From Arthrobacter roseus (GTDB lineage: Bacteria; Actinomycetota; Actinomycetes; Actinomycetales; Micrococcaceae), in the NCBI RefSeq assembly GCF_016907875.1, contig NZ_JAFBCU010000001.1, forward strand, positions 1,550,001 to 1,614,000: 64,000 nucleotides of DNA. Reading direction: 5' to 3'. The notes beneath the pieces were generated by a model. It did not search any database. It had not been told where the DNA came from and saw only the letters and a program-made list of their open reading frames with translations. This document shows positions 8,683-18,551 of the stretch, in pieces. Made by a program: the position numbers and the translations under genes. Every line of letters starts with the position of its first letter. Within the stretch, counting starts at the first letter, position 1.

Positions 8683-9243
8683 CTAATCCATGCTCTCGGT
8701 CAAAAGGGTACCGCCAACGGTGTAAACGGATTCTTTTTGATTCTTGGTGCCAGCCACGACGCTCACGTTAATGGTTTCCGTGCCGTTGCGGAAGAAATCT
8801 TGGCTGGCAATTGAATCATCGGAGAATTCGTCCTTGAGTTCTTTGAATCCGGCCTTCGACAGCGATGAGCGGTAGTACTCGAGAACTTCGTCCGCCGACT
8901 TATCCACCGATGCCGTTATGGAGACAACGGCCATGTCTCCGGTCAGGTCCACGGAGGATGAAAGGACCGTGGACGCGCCCATGACAGGCAACACTTCTGT
9001 GGGGAACGGCTCGACCAGTGCGCTCGACGAGGGGGACGGGGACGCCGATGCCGACGTCGATATCGAGGGGCTGGCCATGTCATCTGTCGATCCTGCATCC
9101 ACACTGCTGGTGGGAGGCACAGACGTGGATTGCAGGGATTCTGAACCCGCTTCGGCAGGCGAATCGTCCAACCCGGGTGATGAGCAGGCCGAGATCCCTG
9201 CGGCAATGACGCATACGGCTGCCAGGAACTTGATCGCTCTCAT
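8683..9243 (-). CDS. Hypothetical lipoprotein
   Basis: A 186-residue protein with a lipoprotein signal peptide: MRAIK, a hydrophobic core and the lipobox GISAC, which predicts lipidation at about Cys20. A Ser/Thr/Pro/Ala-rich linker (about 25-85) would span the wall, followed by a compact C-terminal domain with DKSADEVLEYYRSSLSKAGF and VYTVGGTLL. The family is not recognised and no catalytic residues are apparent. It sits upstream of the polyprenyl synthase gene with a four-base gap and is divergent from dinB. Confidence 0.75.
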   Translation of the reverse strand: MRAIKFLAAVCVIAAGISACSSPGLDDSPAEAGSESLQSTSVPPTSSVDAGSTDDMASPSISTSASASPSPSSSALVEPFPTEVLPVMGASTVLSSSVDLTGDMAVVSITASVDKSADEVLEYYRSSLSKAGFKELKDEFSDDSIASQDFFRNGTETINVSVVAGTKNQKESVYTVGGTLLTESMD

Positions 9244-9403
9244 GATGTCTTTCGTGGTGGTGTCGGTCGACGGGCGCCGGAAGGCTCCGACCAGTCTATG
9301 CGCAGGGTCGGCGGGATGCTGCTCCGGTACTCCAGCAGCCGCCCAAAATGTCAGGTGGCCCGTCTACCATGGGACAAGGAATTCGACGGCGGACTGGAGA
9401 ACC

Positions 9404-10597
9404 ATGGCGAGTGCCGAAATGGCCCACACAGACTGTCCTGTGTTGCACGTGGACATGGATGCCTTCTTCGTGTCCGTTGAACTGCTGGAGCGCCCGGAAC
9501 TACGTGGTAGATGCGTTGTCGTCGGGTCAGCGTCGGGACGTGCAGTGGTGCTCTCTGCGTCCTACGAGGCGCGAAAATATGGGGTCCGCTCTGCGATGCC
9601 CATGTCAACCGCGCGGCGGCTGTGCCCTGCAGCTGTCATTGTGGAACCCCACCAGCACAAGTACAGGAACATGTCCGTCCGTGTCATGGAGATATTCCGC
9701 TCCATCACTCCACTCGTGGAACAGGTCAGCGTCGACGAAGCTTTTCTGGACGTGTCCGGCTCCACCCGCAGGCTTGGCACCCCCCTGGATATAGGTCGTC
9801 TCATCCGGCGGCGCGTGTCCAACGAGCTGGGATTGCCCTCGTCAGTTGGTATTGCCAGTACCAAGTTCGTGGCAAAGATTGCCTCCACCAGGGCAAAGCC
9901 CGACGGTCTGCTGCTGATTCCCGCAGAGAACTCAGTGGAGTTTCTTCACGGCCTGCCGGTCTCGGCATTATGGGGGGTGGGCGAGAAATCCCGAAAGGTC
10001 CTTTCGGGCCTGGGCATATCAACGGTTCTCGACGTCGCACATACTCCGCGCCCAACACTCCAACGGCTACTAGGGACCTCTGGGCTTCACATTCACGACC
10101 TGGCCTGGGGGCTGGACCCTCGACCGGTGCAACCGGTACATGAGGAAAAGAGTATCGGGGCAGAAGAGACCTTCGCCGAAGACGTGGGCTTAGACTCAAG
10201 GCTGCACCAAGAACTCTTGCGCCTTGCACATAAAACCGCGCATCGTCTCCGCACAGCCGGCAAGTTGGCTGGAACCATATCCATAAAGGTGCGATACGAG
10301 GATTTCACGACGTTGACCCGCAGCAGGAAAGTATCCCTACCGTCCGATAACGCCCACGTTCTGTATGCATCGGCGCTGGGCCTGCTCGAAGGACTTGGAG
10401 TCCGTCCAATGAAGGTCAGATTGATCGGTCTGCGGGCGGAACAACTTGTTGTCGCGTCCTCGGTGGCGAGTCAGCTGACCATCGACCGACGGGACGAGAA
10501 CTGGCGTCTTGCCGAAGGTGCCCTGGACAGAATCAACCTGCGCTTCGGTGATTCCGTTATACAGCCTGCGCAACTGCTTCCCCCGCCGGAAGAGTAG
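9404..10597 (+). CDS. dinB: DNA polymerase IV (Y-family translesion polymerase)
   Basis: A 397-residue error-prone polymerase that copies past damaged template bases. The N-terminal palm motif is HVDMDAFFVSVE, the second catalytic pair is SVDEAFLDVSG, and the helix-hairpin-helix and little-finger domains follow (GVGEKSRKVLSGLGIST, then ARKVSLPSDN-like strand). The frame is open back to 8918, but that part overlaps the lipoprotein gene on the other strand. ATG 9404 with GGAGA six bases upstream is the natural start. No LexA box was recognised in the divergent gap. A typical beta-clamp peptide is not evident at the C-terminus, which ends in PPPEE. Confidence 0.92.
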   Translation: MASAEMAHTDCPVLHVDMDAFFVSVELLERPELRGRCVVVGSASGRAVVLSASYEARKYGVRSAMPMSTARRLCPAAVIVEPHQHKYRNMSVRVMEIFRSITPLVEQVSVDEAFLDVSGSTRRLGTPLDIGRLIRRRVSNELGLPSSVGIASTKFVAKIASTRAKPDGLLLIPAENSVEFLHGLPVSALWGVGEKSRKVLSGLGISTVLDVAHTPRPTLQRLLGTSGLHIHDLAWGLDPRPVQPVHEEKSIGAEETFAEDVGLDSRLHQELLRLAHKTAHRLRTAGKLAGTISIKVRYEDFTTLTRSRKVSLPSDNAHVLYASALGLLEGLGVRPMKVRLIGLRAEQLVVASSVASQLTIDRRDENWRLAEGALDRINLRFGDSVIQPAQLLPPPEE

Positions 10598-10711
10598 GAC
10601 GGACGACTGGCCTCGATCGTCAATGCGAACTATCCTTGAACAAAGGGAACCGCATCCCTGCGGCGTTCGTTGACAGCATTAACAGGTGGTTTCTCAGCAA
10701 TGGAGGCAGTG

Positions 10712-11089
10712 ATGGCACTCTCAGAACACGAGCAGAGATTGCTTGAACAGCTGGAACAGCAGTTAAATGCTGAAGATCCAAGGTTCGCCCATTCCATGGC
10801 GTCGTCCGGGCGGTCCTTCTCAACACGACGAATTGTGCTCAGCGCGCTGGTCGGTGTTGCCGGTATTCTGGTGCTCCTTGTCGGAATTTCTTTCCAGAAT
10901 ATTTTTATCGGCGTCGGCGGCTTTCTGATTATGGGCGCGAGCGTCTACTTCGGCACCGTCCGGCCGGTCGTCGGAGACGAGTCCCGCGGTAAGGGCCAGT
11001 CCGTTCCCAAGTCGTCGTCAACACCTCGTGGTGGTTTCATGGGAGGGCTGGAAGAAAAGTGGGATCAACGCCGCCAGGGTGAGCCGTAG
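10712..11089 (+). CDS. DUF3040 membrane protein
   Basis: A 125-residue small membrane protein of the actinobacterial DUF3040 family, marked by the N-terminal LSEHEQRLLEQLEQQL and by DPRFA. Two membrane helices follow at about 43-65 and 67-85, then a short basic tail. Function is unknown. It typically lies just before mraZ, as here. ATG 10712 has GGAGG five bases upstream; the upstream in-frame ATGs lack such a site. TTGACA at 10670-10675 may be a -35 box, but no good -10 box follows. Confidence 0.88.
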   Translation: MALSEHEQRLLEQLEQQLNAEDPRFAHSMASSGRSFSTRRIVLSALVGVAGILVLLVGISFQNIFIGVGGFLIMGASVYFGTVRPVVGDESRGKGQSVPKSSSTPRGGFMGGLEEKWDQRRQGEP

Positions 11090-11136
11090 CTCCACTTTCC
11101 TCCCCAAACAACAGAATCCGCATCAAACCTCAGCAC

Positions 11137-11169
11137 GAAGACCTCGACACTCGGGGTCTTCAGCTTTTT
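11137..11169 (+). terminator. Rho-independent terminator after the DUF3040 gene
   Basis: A GAAGACC/GGTCTTC stem (11137-11143 with 11155-11161) is followed by AGCTTTTT, a run of five T. It separates the DUF3040 gene from the mraZ promoter. The rest of the 277-base gap holds the mraZ promoter and operator. Confidence 0.7.
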
Positions 11170-11296
11170 AACGACTCGCTAGCCGCCCTCACCCAGCAAC
11201 CTTGTTGCATTTCCCATAACGGTCTCTTTTTCGCGTCTTTTCGGGCGTTTGACGCAAGCTTCACTCGACACGCCGTAGAATCCGTCGCCACACTCG

Positions 11297-11330
11297 TTGA
11301 CTGTGGGGGACTGTGGAGTAAAGTGGAGGA
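11297..11330 (+). promoter_or_regulatory. mraZ promoter with MraZ operator boxes
   Basis: Three direct repeats of the form GTGGRG start at 11303, 11313 and 11323, exactly ten bases apart, which is the known arrangement of MraZ-binding boxes. TTGACT (11297-11302) and TAAAGT (11319-11324), 16 bases apart, form a candidate promoter that the boxes overlap. This fits autorepression of the dcw operon by MraZ. Confidence 0.75.
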
Positions 11331-11366
11331 TATAAGAGGGTAAAAGTAACAGATGGGCGGTGGTGA

Positions 11367-11798
11367 ATGTTCCTCGGAACGCATTCGCCGCGTCTTGATG
11401 AGAAGGGCAGGCTCATCCTTCCAGCAAAGTACCGCGAGGAGTTGGCGGACGGAGTTGTGCTCACCAAGGGACAGGAACGTTGCATTTACGTCTTTGGTAC
11501 GCAGGAGTTCGAACGCATGTACGAACAGCTGCGGGAAGCATCTTTGGCATCGCGGCAGTCGCGTGACTACATTCGCGTGTTTCTTTCGGGGGCCTCAGAC
11601 GAAATTCCGGACAAGCAGGGCAGGATTACTATTCCGCCGGCCCTGCGGAACTACGCAGGCCTTGACCGAGAACTGGCGGTGATCGGCGCTGGGACGAGGG
11701 CCGAAATCTGGGACGGGTCCACGTGGGATAACTACCTACTGGAGAAGGAGGAGTCATTCTCCAATACCGATCAAGAAGTCCTACCGGGCATCTTGTAA
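11367..11798 (+). CDS. mraZ: Transcriptional regulator MraZ
   Basis: A 143-residue AbrB-fold regulator with two SpoVT/AbrB-like repeats. It opens with [23 protein letters not shown]; the second repeat has [22 protein letters not shown]. MraZ binds direct repeats before its own gene and represses the division and cell-wall operon that it heads. The matching operator is present upstream. A 184-base gap separates it from rsmH; I see no gene in that gap. Confidence 0.96.
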   Translation: MFLGTHSPRLDEKGRLILPAKYREELADGVVLTKGQERCIYVFGTQEFERMYEQLREASLASRQSRDYIRVFLSGASDEIPDKQGRITIPPALRNYAGLDRELAVIGAGTRAEIWDGSTWDNYLLEKEESFSNTDQEVLPGIL

Positions 11799-11982
11799 AG
11801 AAAAACAATCGTGGACAGCAGGATTTTCTTGGATGAGATCTCCAGCCGCCCCACCGCAGATCGACCTGGCTCACCTTCCCCGGAGTCAGGCGGATGCTGC
11901 GGTTGGACGCGGAGGGAGATCTGGTTCAAGAAAATGGCACGTCTTACGGCTATACCGGCCATGAGTCCGGAAGGGGGAAGCA

Positions 11983-12981
11983 ATGAGTGAAAAAAGGTTT
12001 GCAGAAGACCGCCACGTGCCTGTCCTTCTGGACCGATGCGTCAATTTACTGGCACCGGCGATCGAATCAGCAGTCTCGACGCAAGGCAGCGCCGTCGTCG
12101 TCGACGCCACCCTCGGGATGGGTGGGCATTCACAAGCCATTCTGGAACGCTTCCCACAGGTCCACCTTGTCGGTATCGACCGCGATGAACAGGCGCTTGA
12201 TTTAGCTGGTGAACGCCTCGAAACCTATCGCGACCGGACGGACCTAGTCCACGCGATCTATGACGAAATAGCCGACGTCGTTCGGTCCCTCGGGCTCGAC
12301 GGCGTTGACGGCGTGCTTTTCGACCTCGGGGTCTCGTCCCTGCAACTGGATGAGCGCGAACGTGGCTTTGCGTATTCCTACGACGCACCTCTGGACATGC
12401 GGATGGACACAAGCCGTGGCCAGACAGCGGCCGACGTCGTCAACCATTACACCGAAGCTGACCTCGTGCGCCTGATTCGCGGTTGGGGCGAAGAAAAGTT
12501 TGCTGGGAGGATTGCCTCCGCCATTGTCTCTGCCAGATCCACGGAGCAACTGCACAGTACTGGACAACTGGTGGACGTGGTTCGCAGTGTTGTGCCGGCC
12601 GGGGCCGCTAGGAAAGGCGGACATCCGGCAAAGCGAACGTTTCAGGCGTTGCGGATCGAGGTCAATGAGGAATTGACGGTGCTTGCGGACGCTGTGCCGG
12701 CGGCCATTGAGTCACTCAATATGGGCGGACGCATCGTTGCCATGTCCTATCACTCACTTGAGGACAAAACAGTGAAGAAGGCTTTCAGCGCCGGAACGCA
12801 ATCCTCAGCACCTCCAGGGTTCCCCGTTGAACTCGAGCAACACAAGGCCTACCTCAAAACACTTACCCGCGGAACCGAAACTCCAACGGAAGACGAAATT
12901 CAGCAGAATCCGCGCGCAGCCTCAGCAAGACTGCGGGCAGTGGAACGTATCAGGCAACGGGCGGACGGGACGAGAACATGA
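11983..12981 (+). CDS. rsmH: 16S rRNA (cytosine1402-N4)-methyltransferase RsmH
   Basis: A 332-residue SAM-dependent methyltransferase that modifies C1402 of 16S rRNA. The SAM-binding motif is [15 protein letters not shown] with GIDRDEQAL, and the family signatures [27 protein letters not shown] and [12 protein letters not shown] are present. GGAAGGGGG stands before ATG 11983. The stop overlaps the ftsL start (ATGA), so translation is coupled. Confidence 0.97.
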   Translation: MSEKRFAEDRHVPVLLDRCVNLLAPAIESAVSTQGSAVVVDATLGMGGHSQAILERFPQVHLVGIDRDEQALDLAGERLETYRDRTDLVHAIYDEIADVVRSLGLDGVDGVLFDLGVSSLQLDERERGFAYSYDAPLDMRMDTSRGQTAADVVNHYTEADLVRLIRGWGEEKFAGRIASAIVSARSTEQLHSTGQLVDVVRSVVPAGAARKGGHPAKRTFQALRIEVNEELTVLADAVPAAIESLNMGGRIVAMSYHSLEDKTVKKAFSAGTQSSAPPGFPVELEQHKAYLKTLTRGTETPTEDEIQQNPRAASARLRAVERIRQRADGTRT

Positions 12982-13619
12982 GCCAGGGCAACCAAAGTCA
13001 GACTGCTGAGGTGGGCAATACCGTTCGCAAACTGAGTGTGCCGGAGCATTGGGTTGAAAGACCTGTCCGACGCCGAACGCCCTTGGCGCTTGTGGCCCCA
13101 GTCCCTGTCCGGCAGCGCGTCCCTTTCGCCGTCTTTTGCAGCGCCGTTCTGATCGTCGCCTTGGCAGCAGTAATGCTGATCAACATCTCTGTGTCCACGG
13201 GACAGTACAAGCTGGTCCGGCTGGCCCAGGAGGAAACAGCACTCAAGCAGCAAAACGAGGCGCTGACGCAACAGGCCGAAAATCTCAGGGCTCCACAACA
13301 TTTGGCCGCAGAGGCCGCACAATTGGGAATGGTTGCATCGCCCTCTTTCGGATACGTGGACCTGAAGGCAATGAAAGTTCACGGGGACCCGAAACCTGCA
13401 GGCAAGGATGATGAACCGCTGGTAACTATTCCCCCGGCTGAGACCGGGAGCCCGGAAACAAGCGGTGAAGAATCCGAGCAGGCAGTGGACGAACCAGCGG
13501 TACAGACGCCCTCGGCAGAGGATGCCGGCGCACTGTCACCGGAGCCAGCTCCAGAGCACACGGCGCCGGAGCTCAACGGGGGAACCGTGCCAGCACCACA
13601 GCAGAAGACCGGGCAGTAG
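12978..13619 (+). CDS. ftsL: FtsL-like cell division protein
   Basis: A 213-residue bitopic membrane protein in the ftsL position between rsmH and ftsI. A basic cytoplasmic N-terminus (about 1-50) precedes one helix at about 52-74. A heptad-like coiled coil follows ([22 protein letters not shown], shown here only in part: [12 protein letters not shown]), then a conserved [11 protein letters not shown] block. The last 75 residues are an acidic, Pro/Glu-rich tail, so the protein is much longer than the 120 or so residues of enterobacterial FtsL. Assignment is by position and topology, since FtsL sequences diverge strongly. Confidence 0.85.
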   Translation: MSQGNQSQTAEVGNTVRKLSVPEHWVERPVRRRTPLALVAPVPVRQRVPFAVFCSAVLIVALAAVMLINISVSTGQYKLVRLAQEETALKQQNEALTQQAENLRAPQHLAAEAAQLGMVASPSFGYVDLKAMKVHGDPKPAGKDDEPLVTIPPAETGSPETSGEESEQAVDEPAVQTPSAEDAGALSPEPAPEHTAPELNGGTVPAPQQKTGQ

Positions 13620-13654
13620 GGTCAGTCGAGGTAACAACGTTCTGAGGGGCCACA

Positions 13655-15448
13655 GTGGCAGGATCACCATCCACAGGCAACATGCCACGCGAAAGGATCA
13701 GTGCGCGCAGGCTCCGCATTGGACTCGCGCTTATTCTGGTCATGCTGCTGGTCCTTGGATTCCGGCTCTTTTACCTTCAGGCCCTTGACCCTGCTGGGTG
13801 GGCCAAAGCTGCGGTGGGCAAGCGACTCACACACGTCGATGTGCCTGCCATCAGGGGGAGCATCCTCGACACGAACGGTAAAGTTCTTGCGCGAAGCGTC
13901 GAACGGTTTGATCTCGTCGTGGATCAGACCCATGCAGACAGCTATAAGGATGAGGGCTATGACCGGGTGGTGAACCCTGAGACCGGAGAAAAAGAGACGA
14001 TCTCCCTTGAGCAGGGGCTGCGTGAGCTTGCAGACGCTCTGGGCCAGGACGTTGACACACTCTCGAGGTCCCTTCTCGGCGATGATCCGTACAGCGTGAT
14101 CGCCACGGGCGTTACACCGCAGGTCAAAGACAAGGCGGTAGCAGTTCACTTTCCAGGCATCTATGCCAAATCCACAGTCCAGCGTATCTATCCCAAGGGA
14201 CAGGTTGCCGGTTCCATCGTTGGGTTCATGAATGCAGAGGGTCCCGCCGCGGGCTTGGAGCTGATGCAGAATGAGCGTCTCAGTGGAGAGCCCGGCAGCA
14301 AGACGTTCGAAATAGGCGGCGACGGCATCCGCATTCCGTACGCAACCAACGAAGTGGTACCGGCCAAGGACGGACAATCGATACGCCTCACGATCAATGA
14401 GGACCTGCAGTGGTATGCCCAGCAGGTCATTGGTGCCCAGGTGGAGGAATACGACGCCCAGTGGGGCAACATCGTGGTTGTAGAAGCTGACACCGGTAAG
14501 GTTCGCGCCATGGCAGAGTCCACCACCCCAGACCCCAACAACCCGGGGAAAACACTCCCTGAATTTCGGCTTCCGCTTTCGGTCACGGCGTCGTACGAGC
14601 CAGGATCAACAACAAAACTCATCACTATGGCCGCAGCTCTGGAGGAAGGGATCATTGAGCCCACCTCCAAATTTGAGATCCCGACCAGCTACACGGTCGA
14701 TGGCCAGACGTTCAGCGACGCTTTCGATCACGGGACCGTGCACATGACTGCGGCCGGCATATTCGCCAAGTCCATGAATACAGGGACGGTGATGATCGGA
14801 GAACAACTCAGCAAACAGAAACGCTATGAATGGCTGCAGAAGTTCGGTATCGGCCAGCCAACGGGCATCGGGCTCAACGGCGCCACTGCGGGCCTGTTGG
14901 CCGAACCCAAGGACTGGGACGTACGCCAGCAATACACCGTGCTCTTTGGGCAGGGACTTGCTCAAACGAGTTTGCACACTGCCATGGCGTACCAAATTAT
15001 TGCCAACGATGGAGTGCGCCTCAAACCGCAGCTCGTGGAGGCCTACATCGACCCGGACGGAACCGAACACATCATTGAGCCGGAAGAAGGAGAACGCGTC
15101 GTCTCGGAAGACACCGCGGGTACGCTTCGAAAGATGCTGGAGACGGTGACCGAGAAGGGATCCGGAAAGCAGGGCAAACTGGAGGAATACCGGGTGGGCT
15201 CAAAGACCGGTACAGCGGAGGCCTCCAGTCCACAGGGCGGCTATGACGGATATACACTTTCCTATGCAGGAATGGCGCCGCTGGAGTCACCAGAATATGT
15301 GGTGGTTGTGACCCTTCAACGTCCTCAGGGAGACCTCTATTACCTCTTGCCGGGTAACTCGTTCAAAAAGGTGATGTTGCGGGTTCTGCAGATGAACAAC
15401 GTGCCACCATCCACCGGAAAACCGGAAACCTTCCCCCTCGAATACTGA
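13655..15448 (+). CDS. ftsI: Septal penicillin-binding protein (FtsI/PBP3 class B transpeptidase)
   Basis: A 597-residue class B penicillin-binding protein that crosslinks septal peptidoglycan with FtsW. One N-terminal membrane helix (about 25-45) is followed by the dimerisation domain and the transpeptidase domain. The latter has the SxxK motif in EPGSTTKLIT, SxN in KSMNTGT and KTG in GSKTGTAEA. The GTG start is preceded by TGAGGGG. murE follows after 23 bases. Confidence 0.96.
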   Translation: MAGSPSTGNMPRERISARRLRIGLALILVMLLVLGFRLFYLQALDPAGWAKAAVGKRLTHVDVPAIRGSILDTNGKVLARSVERFDLVVDQTHADSYKDEGYDRVVNPETGEKETISLEQGLRELADALGQDVDTLSRSLLGDDPYSVIATGVTPQVKDKAVAVHFPGIYAKSTVQRIYPKGQVAGSIVGFMNAEGPAAGLELMQNERLSGEPGSKTFEIGGDGIRIPYATNEVVPAKDGQSIRLTINEDLQWYAQQVIGAQVEEYDAQWGNIVVVEADTGKVRAMAESTTPDPNNPGKTLPEFRLPLSVTASYEPGSTTKLITMAAALEEGIIEPTSKFEIPTSYTVDGQTFSDAFDHGTVHMTAAGIFAKSMNTGTVMIGEQLSKQKRYEWLQKFGIGQPTGIGLNGATAGLLAEPKDWDVRQQYTVLFGQGLAQTSLHTAMAYQIIANDGVRLKPQLVEAYIDPDGTEHIIEPEEGERVVSEDTAGTLRKMLETVTEKGSGKQGKLEEYRVGSKTGTAEASSPQGGYDGYTLSYAGMAPLESPEYVVVVTLQRPQGDLYYLLPGNSFKKVMLRVLQMNNVPPSTGKPETFPLEY

Positions 15449-15471
15449 CCAGCAGCGAGAGATACGAATAG

Positions 15472-17064
15472 ATGAAGACATCCCCTATGCGGCCCACGAC
15501 GACACCTGCGACACCGCTGACGAAGGTCCTGCTGGGGGTTGGAGTCGACGCCAGTGCATTACAGGGTCCAGGACGCGCGGATGTGCTGATCTCAGGCGTT
15601 GCCATGGACTCGCGGCACGTATACGGTGGTGACCTCTACGCCGCACTTCCTGGCGCTGTGCAGCATGGAGCAACTCACGTTGCGGCGGCTATCACGGCAG
15701 GTGCCGTCGCGATTTTGACGGATCCAGAGGGCGCTCGGATAGTGGGTACCGATCTACCAGTGCCGGTCATCGTAGTATCCACGCCCCGGAAGCTGGTGGG
15801 GGAGCTCGCGGCTGCCGTTTACGGAACGCGCTCGGCAAGTCCTACGCTGTTCGGAGTCACGGGAACCAACGGCAAGACCACCACCACGTACTTCATCAAT
15901 TCGTTGCTGGCAGCCACCGGACGGTCCACAGGACTGATCGGGACTATTGAGATACTTGCCGGCGGTGAGCCGATCCCCAGCGCTCTGACGACTCCGGAGT
16001 CACCGCAGGTGCACGGATTGCTTGCCCTGATGAAGGAGCGCGGCATCGATGCCGCGTCGATGGAGGTCTCCTCGCACGCACTGCACTTCCACCGAGTTGA
16101 TGCCGTGAAATTCGACGTTGTAGGATTCACGAACCTGACCCAGGATCACCTTGATCTTCACGAGACAATGGACGACTACTTTGCTACAAAGTCACAGTTG
16201 TTCCGTGGAGAATCCGCGCAGAAGGCCGTCGTCATCATCGACGACGACTGGGGGAGAAAGGTGGCTGAAGCCGCTGACTCGGTTGTCACGACGCTGGCGA
16301 CGCAGCCGGAGTCAGCGGCGGATGCTGACTGGGTTGTAGAGAATGTTCTCAGACAGGGGCTGGGGCATACCTTCACGTTGACCGCCTGCGATGGCCGCAG
16401 GTTGAATTTACGCACGGGGCTTCCCGGCAGGTTCAATGTAGCGAACGCGGCCCTCGCCGCCACCATGGTGTTGACTTCCGGTGTTCCCGTTGAGGTTCTG
16501 CAAGAGGCAGCGGACCAGCATGACCCCTTCACGGTCGAGGTTCCAGGACGCATGCAGCTTATTGGTGAGGCCCCCGCGGCCATTGTGGACTTTGCGCACA
16601 ACACCGATGCTCTCGCTCTGACCCTTGAGGCTGTACGTCGACCGGAGAAAGGGTCGCGTGTCATCGTCGTCTTCGGCGCTACAGGTCAACGGGACGCGCT
16701 CAAGCGGCCCATGATGGGTGAGATAGCGGCGAGCCTTGCCGACGTCGTCGTCATCACCGATGACGATCCTCACGATGAGGACGCCGCGTCAATCCGTGCT
16801 GATGTTCTGGCGGGGGCGAAGCGGGAACAGGGGCGGCAGCACGTCCCCTGCATCGTGGAAGAGGTGTTTCCGCGACAGAAAGCTATTCGACGCGCCGTTG
16901 CTCTGGCGAACGAGGTGGACACGATTCTCATTGCTGGTCGAGGTCATGAAGTGTGGCAAGAAATCAAGGGTGAGAACCAACCCCTCGATGACAGGGTGGA
17001 GCTTCGGGCTGCAATGGAGGAACGCGGATTCAACACCGTGCAGATCGAGACGGTAGAATCCTAG
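15472..17064 (+). CDS. murE: UDP-MurNAc-tripeptide synthetase MurE
   Basis: A 530-residue Mur ligase that adds the third amino acid to UDP-MurNAc-Ala-Glu. The ATP loop is [14 protein letters not shown] and the central domain carries SSHALHFHRVD. At residues 431-434, where diaminopimelate-adding enzymes have DNPR, this protein has DDPH (ITDDDPHDEDAASIR). Loss of the arginine is typical of enzymes that add L-lysine, so the wall is predicted to be lysine-type; the sequence does not prove this. murF begins five bases downstream. Confidence 0.95.
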   Translation: MKTSPMRPTTTPATPLTKVLLGVGVDASALQGPGRADVLISGVAMDSRHVYGGDLYAALPGAVQHGATHVAAAITAGAVAILTDPEGARIVGTDLPVPVIVVSTPRKLVGELAAAVYGTRSASPTLFGVTGTNGKTTTTYFINSLLAATGRSTGLIGTIEILAGGEPIPSALTTPESPQVHGLLALMKERGIDAASMEVSSHALHFHRVDAVKFDVVGFTNLTQDHLDLHETMDDYFATKSQLFRGESAQKAVVIIDDDWGRKVAEAADSVVTTLATQPESAADADWVVENVLRQGLGHTFTLTACDGRRLNLRTGLPGRFNVANAALAATMVLTSGVPVEVLQEAADQHDPFTVEVPGRMQLIGEAPAAIVDFAHNTDALALTLEAVRRPEKGSRVIVVFGATGQRDALKRPMMGEIAASLADVVVITDDDPHDEDAASIRADVLAGAKREQGRQHVPCIVEEVFPRQKAIRRAVALANEVDTILIAGRGHEVWQEIKGENQPLDDRVELRAAMEERGFNTVQIETVES

Positions 17065-17069
17065 CCGAC

Positions 17070-18551
17070 ATGATTGAGTTAACTGCCGCTGACATTGCGG
17101 ACATTACAGACGGCGAACTACGTGTACCTGAACGGTCCAAGGACTCGCTCACGGTGACGTCTGCCACTACCGATTCGCGAGAGTGTGAGCAGGGTGGCTT
17201 GTTCGTCGCTCGCGCGGGAGAGCATTCTGATGGGCACCTGCACCTGAAATCCGCTTTCGCCAACGGAGCGGTTCTAGCGTTGACTGAACGGGTTATTACC
17301 CTGGCGGACGAAGAACTGTATCCGTGCGTCGTGGTGAAGGACTCCGTGCTAGCTATGGGGGCTCTCGCAGCGGAGATTGTCCGCAGGCTCAGAGCCGCCG
17401 GGGAACTTACCGTCATTGGGGTCACTGGATCAGCAGGTAAAACGACCACCAAAGATCTACTCAAAGGCCTGCTCGAGACCCAGGGAACCACGATCGCACC
17501 ACGGGGTTCGTACAACGGTGAGGTAGGAGTACCCCTCACCGTTTTCACCGCCGGCTACGGCACGCGATTCCTCGTTATCGAGATGGGAGCCACTGGCGTC
17601 GGCCACATCAAGTACCTCGCGGATATGGTGCGTCCGGACATTGGCGTGGTGCTCTGTGTCGGTTCGGCGCACGCGGGTGAGTTCGGCGGAGTGGAAAACA
17701 TTGCTGCCGCCAAGGGTGAGCTGCTGGAATCTCTTGCCCCCGACGGCGTGGCGATTATCAACGCTGATGACCAGCTGGTGCTCTCTATGGAGAGCAGAAC
17801 GTCCGCAACCCGTATCTATTTCACCTCCTCAGACGGATTCATTCGCTCCGGTTGCGAACAATTGACTGCACTGAATCTGCACACAAACGACGACGGCCAT
17901 CCCTTTTTCGATCTTGCTTTCCCGGATGGTTCCTCTCATGAGGTGCAGTCGCGCCTCATTGGGCTACATCACGCAACGAACTTGCTGGCAGCCGCTGCTG
18001 CTGCGTTCGCGGCAGGAATGGCGCCGGAGGGGATTGCTACTGGCCTGTCGTCTCTGGGTGCCGCCAGCCGCTGGCGGATGGAGCGCGTTGAAAGGGCTGA
18101 CGGCGTCACCGTCATCAACGATGCCTACAACGCCAACCCCGAATCCATGAAGGCAGCACTGCGTACTCTTGCCGAGCTGGCACGCGGGCGTCGTTCGTGG
18201 GCTGTGCTGGGCGAAATGCTCGAACTCGGAGACAGCAGCATCGAGGAACATGACGCAATCGGACGCGTTGTCGTTCGGCTTAACATCTCACGGCTGATCG
18301 TCGTGGGGCGCGCTGCCAAAGCCATGCACAACGCCGCAGTCCTCGAAGGCTCCTGGGGCAACGAAGCGGCATTTGTGGAAACGGCAGAGGAAGCGGAGCG
18401 GATCCTCACTGCAGAGTTGGCACCGGAGGACATCGTGCTGTTCAAGTCCTCGAACGCAACGGGGCTGCGGCACCTCGGCGATCGTATAGCATTGCGATCT
18501 GACGCACTGCCTGGTGCGGGCACCGAACACGAAGGGAGTGGTCACTTGTGA
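17070..18551 (+). CDS. murF: UDP-MurNAc-pentapeptide synthetase MurF
   Basis: A 493-residue Mur ligase that adds D-Ala-D-Ala to the UDP-MurNAc-tripeptide. Motifs are [25 protein letters not shown], and [20 protein letters not shown] hexamer (17054-17059) ends ten bases before the ATG and might give extra transcription, but it lies inside the murE end. The stop overlaps the mraY GTG start (GTGA). Confidence 0.96.
   Translation: MIELTAADIADITDGELRVPERSKDSLTVTSATTDSRECEQGGLFVARAGEHSDGHLHLKSAFANGAVLALTERVITLADEELYPCVVVKDSVLAMGALAAEIVRRLRAAGELTVIGVTGSAGKTTTKDLLKGLLETQGTTIAPRGSYNGEVGVPLTVFTAGYGTRFLVIEMGATGVGHIKYLADMVRPDIGVVLCVGSAHAGEFGGVENIAAAKGELLESLAPDGVAIINADDQLVLSMESRTSATRIYFTSSDGFIRSGCEQLTALNLHTNDDGHPFFDLAFPDGSSHEVQSRLIGLHHATNLLAAAAAAFAAGMAPEGIATGLSSLGAASRWRMERVERADGVTVINDAYNANPESMKAALRTLAELARGRRSWAVLGEMLELGDSSIEEHDAIGRVVVRLNISRLIVVGRAAKAMHNAAVLEGSWGNEAAFVETAEEAERILTAELAPEDIVLFKSSNATGLRHLGDRIALRSDALPGAGTEHEGSGHL

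Noticed and set aside
9244-9403. SOS (LexA) box before dinB
   Set aside because: I looked for GAAC-N4-GTTC-type sites in the divergent gap and found none.
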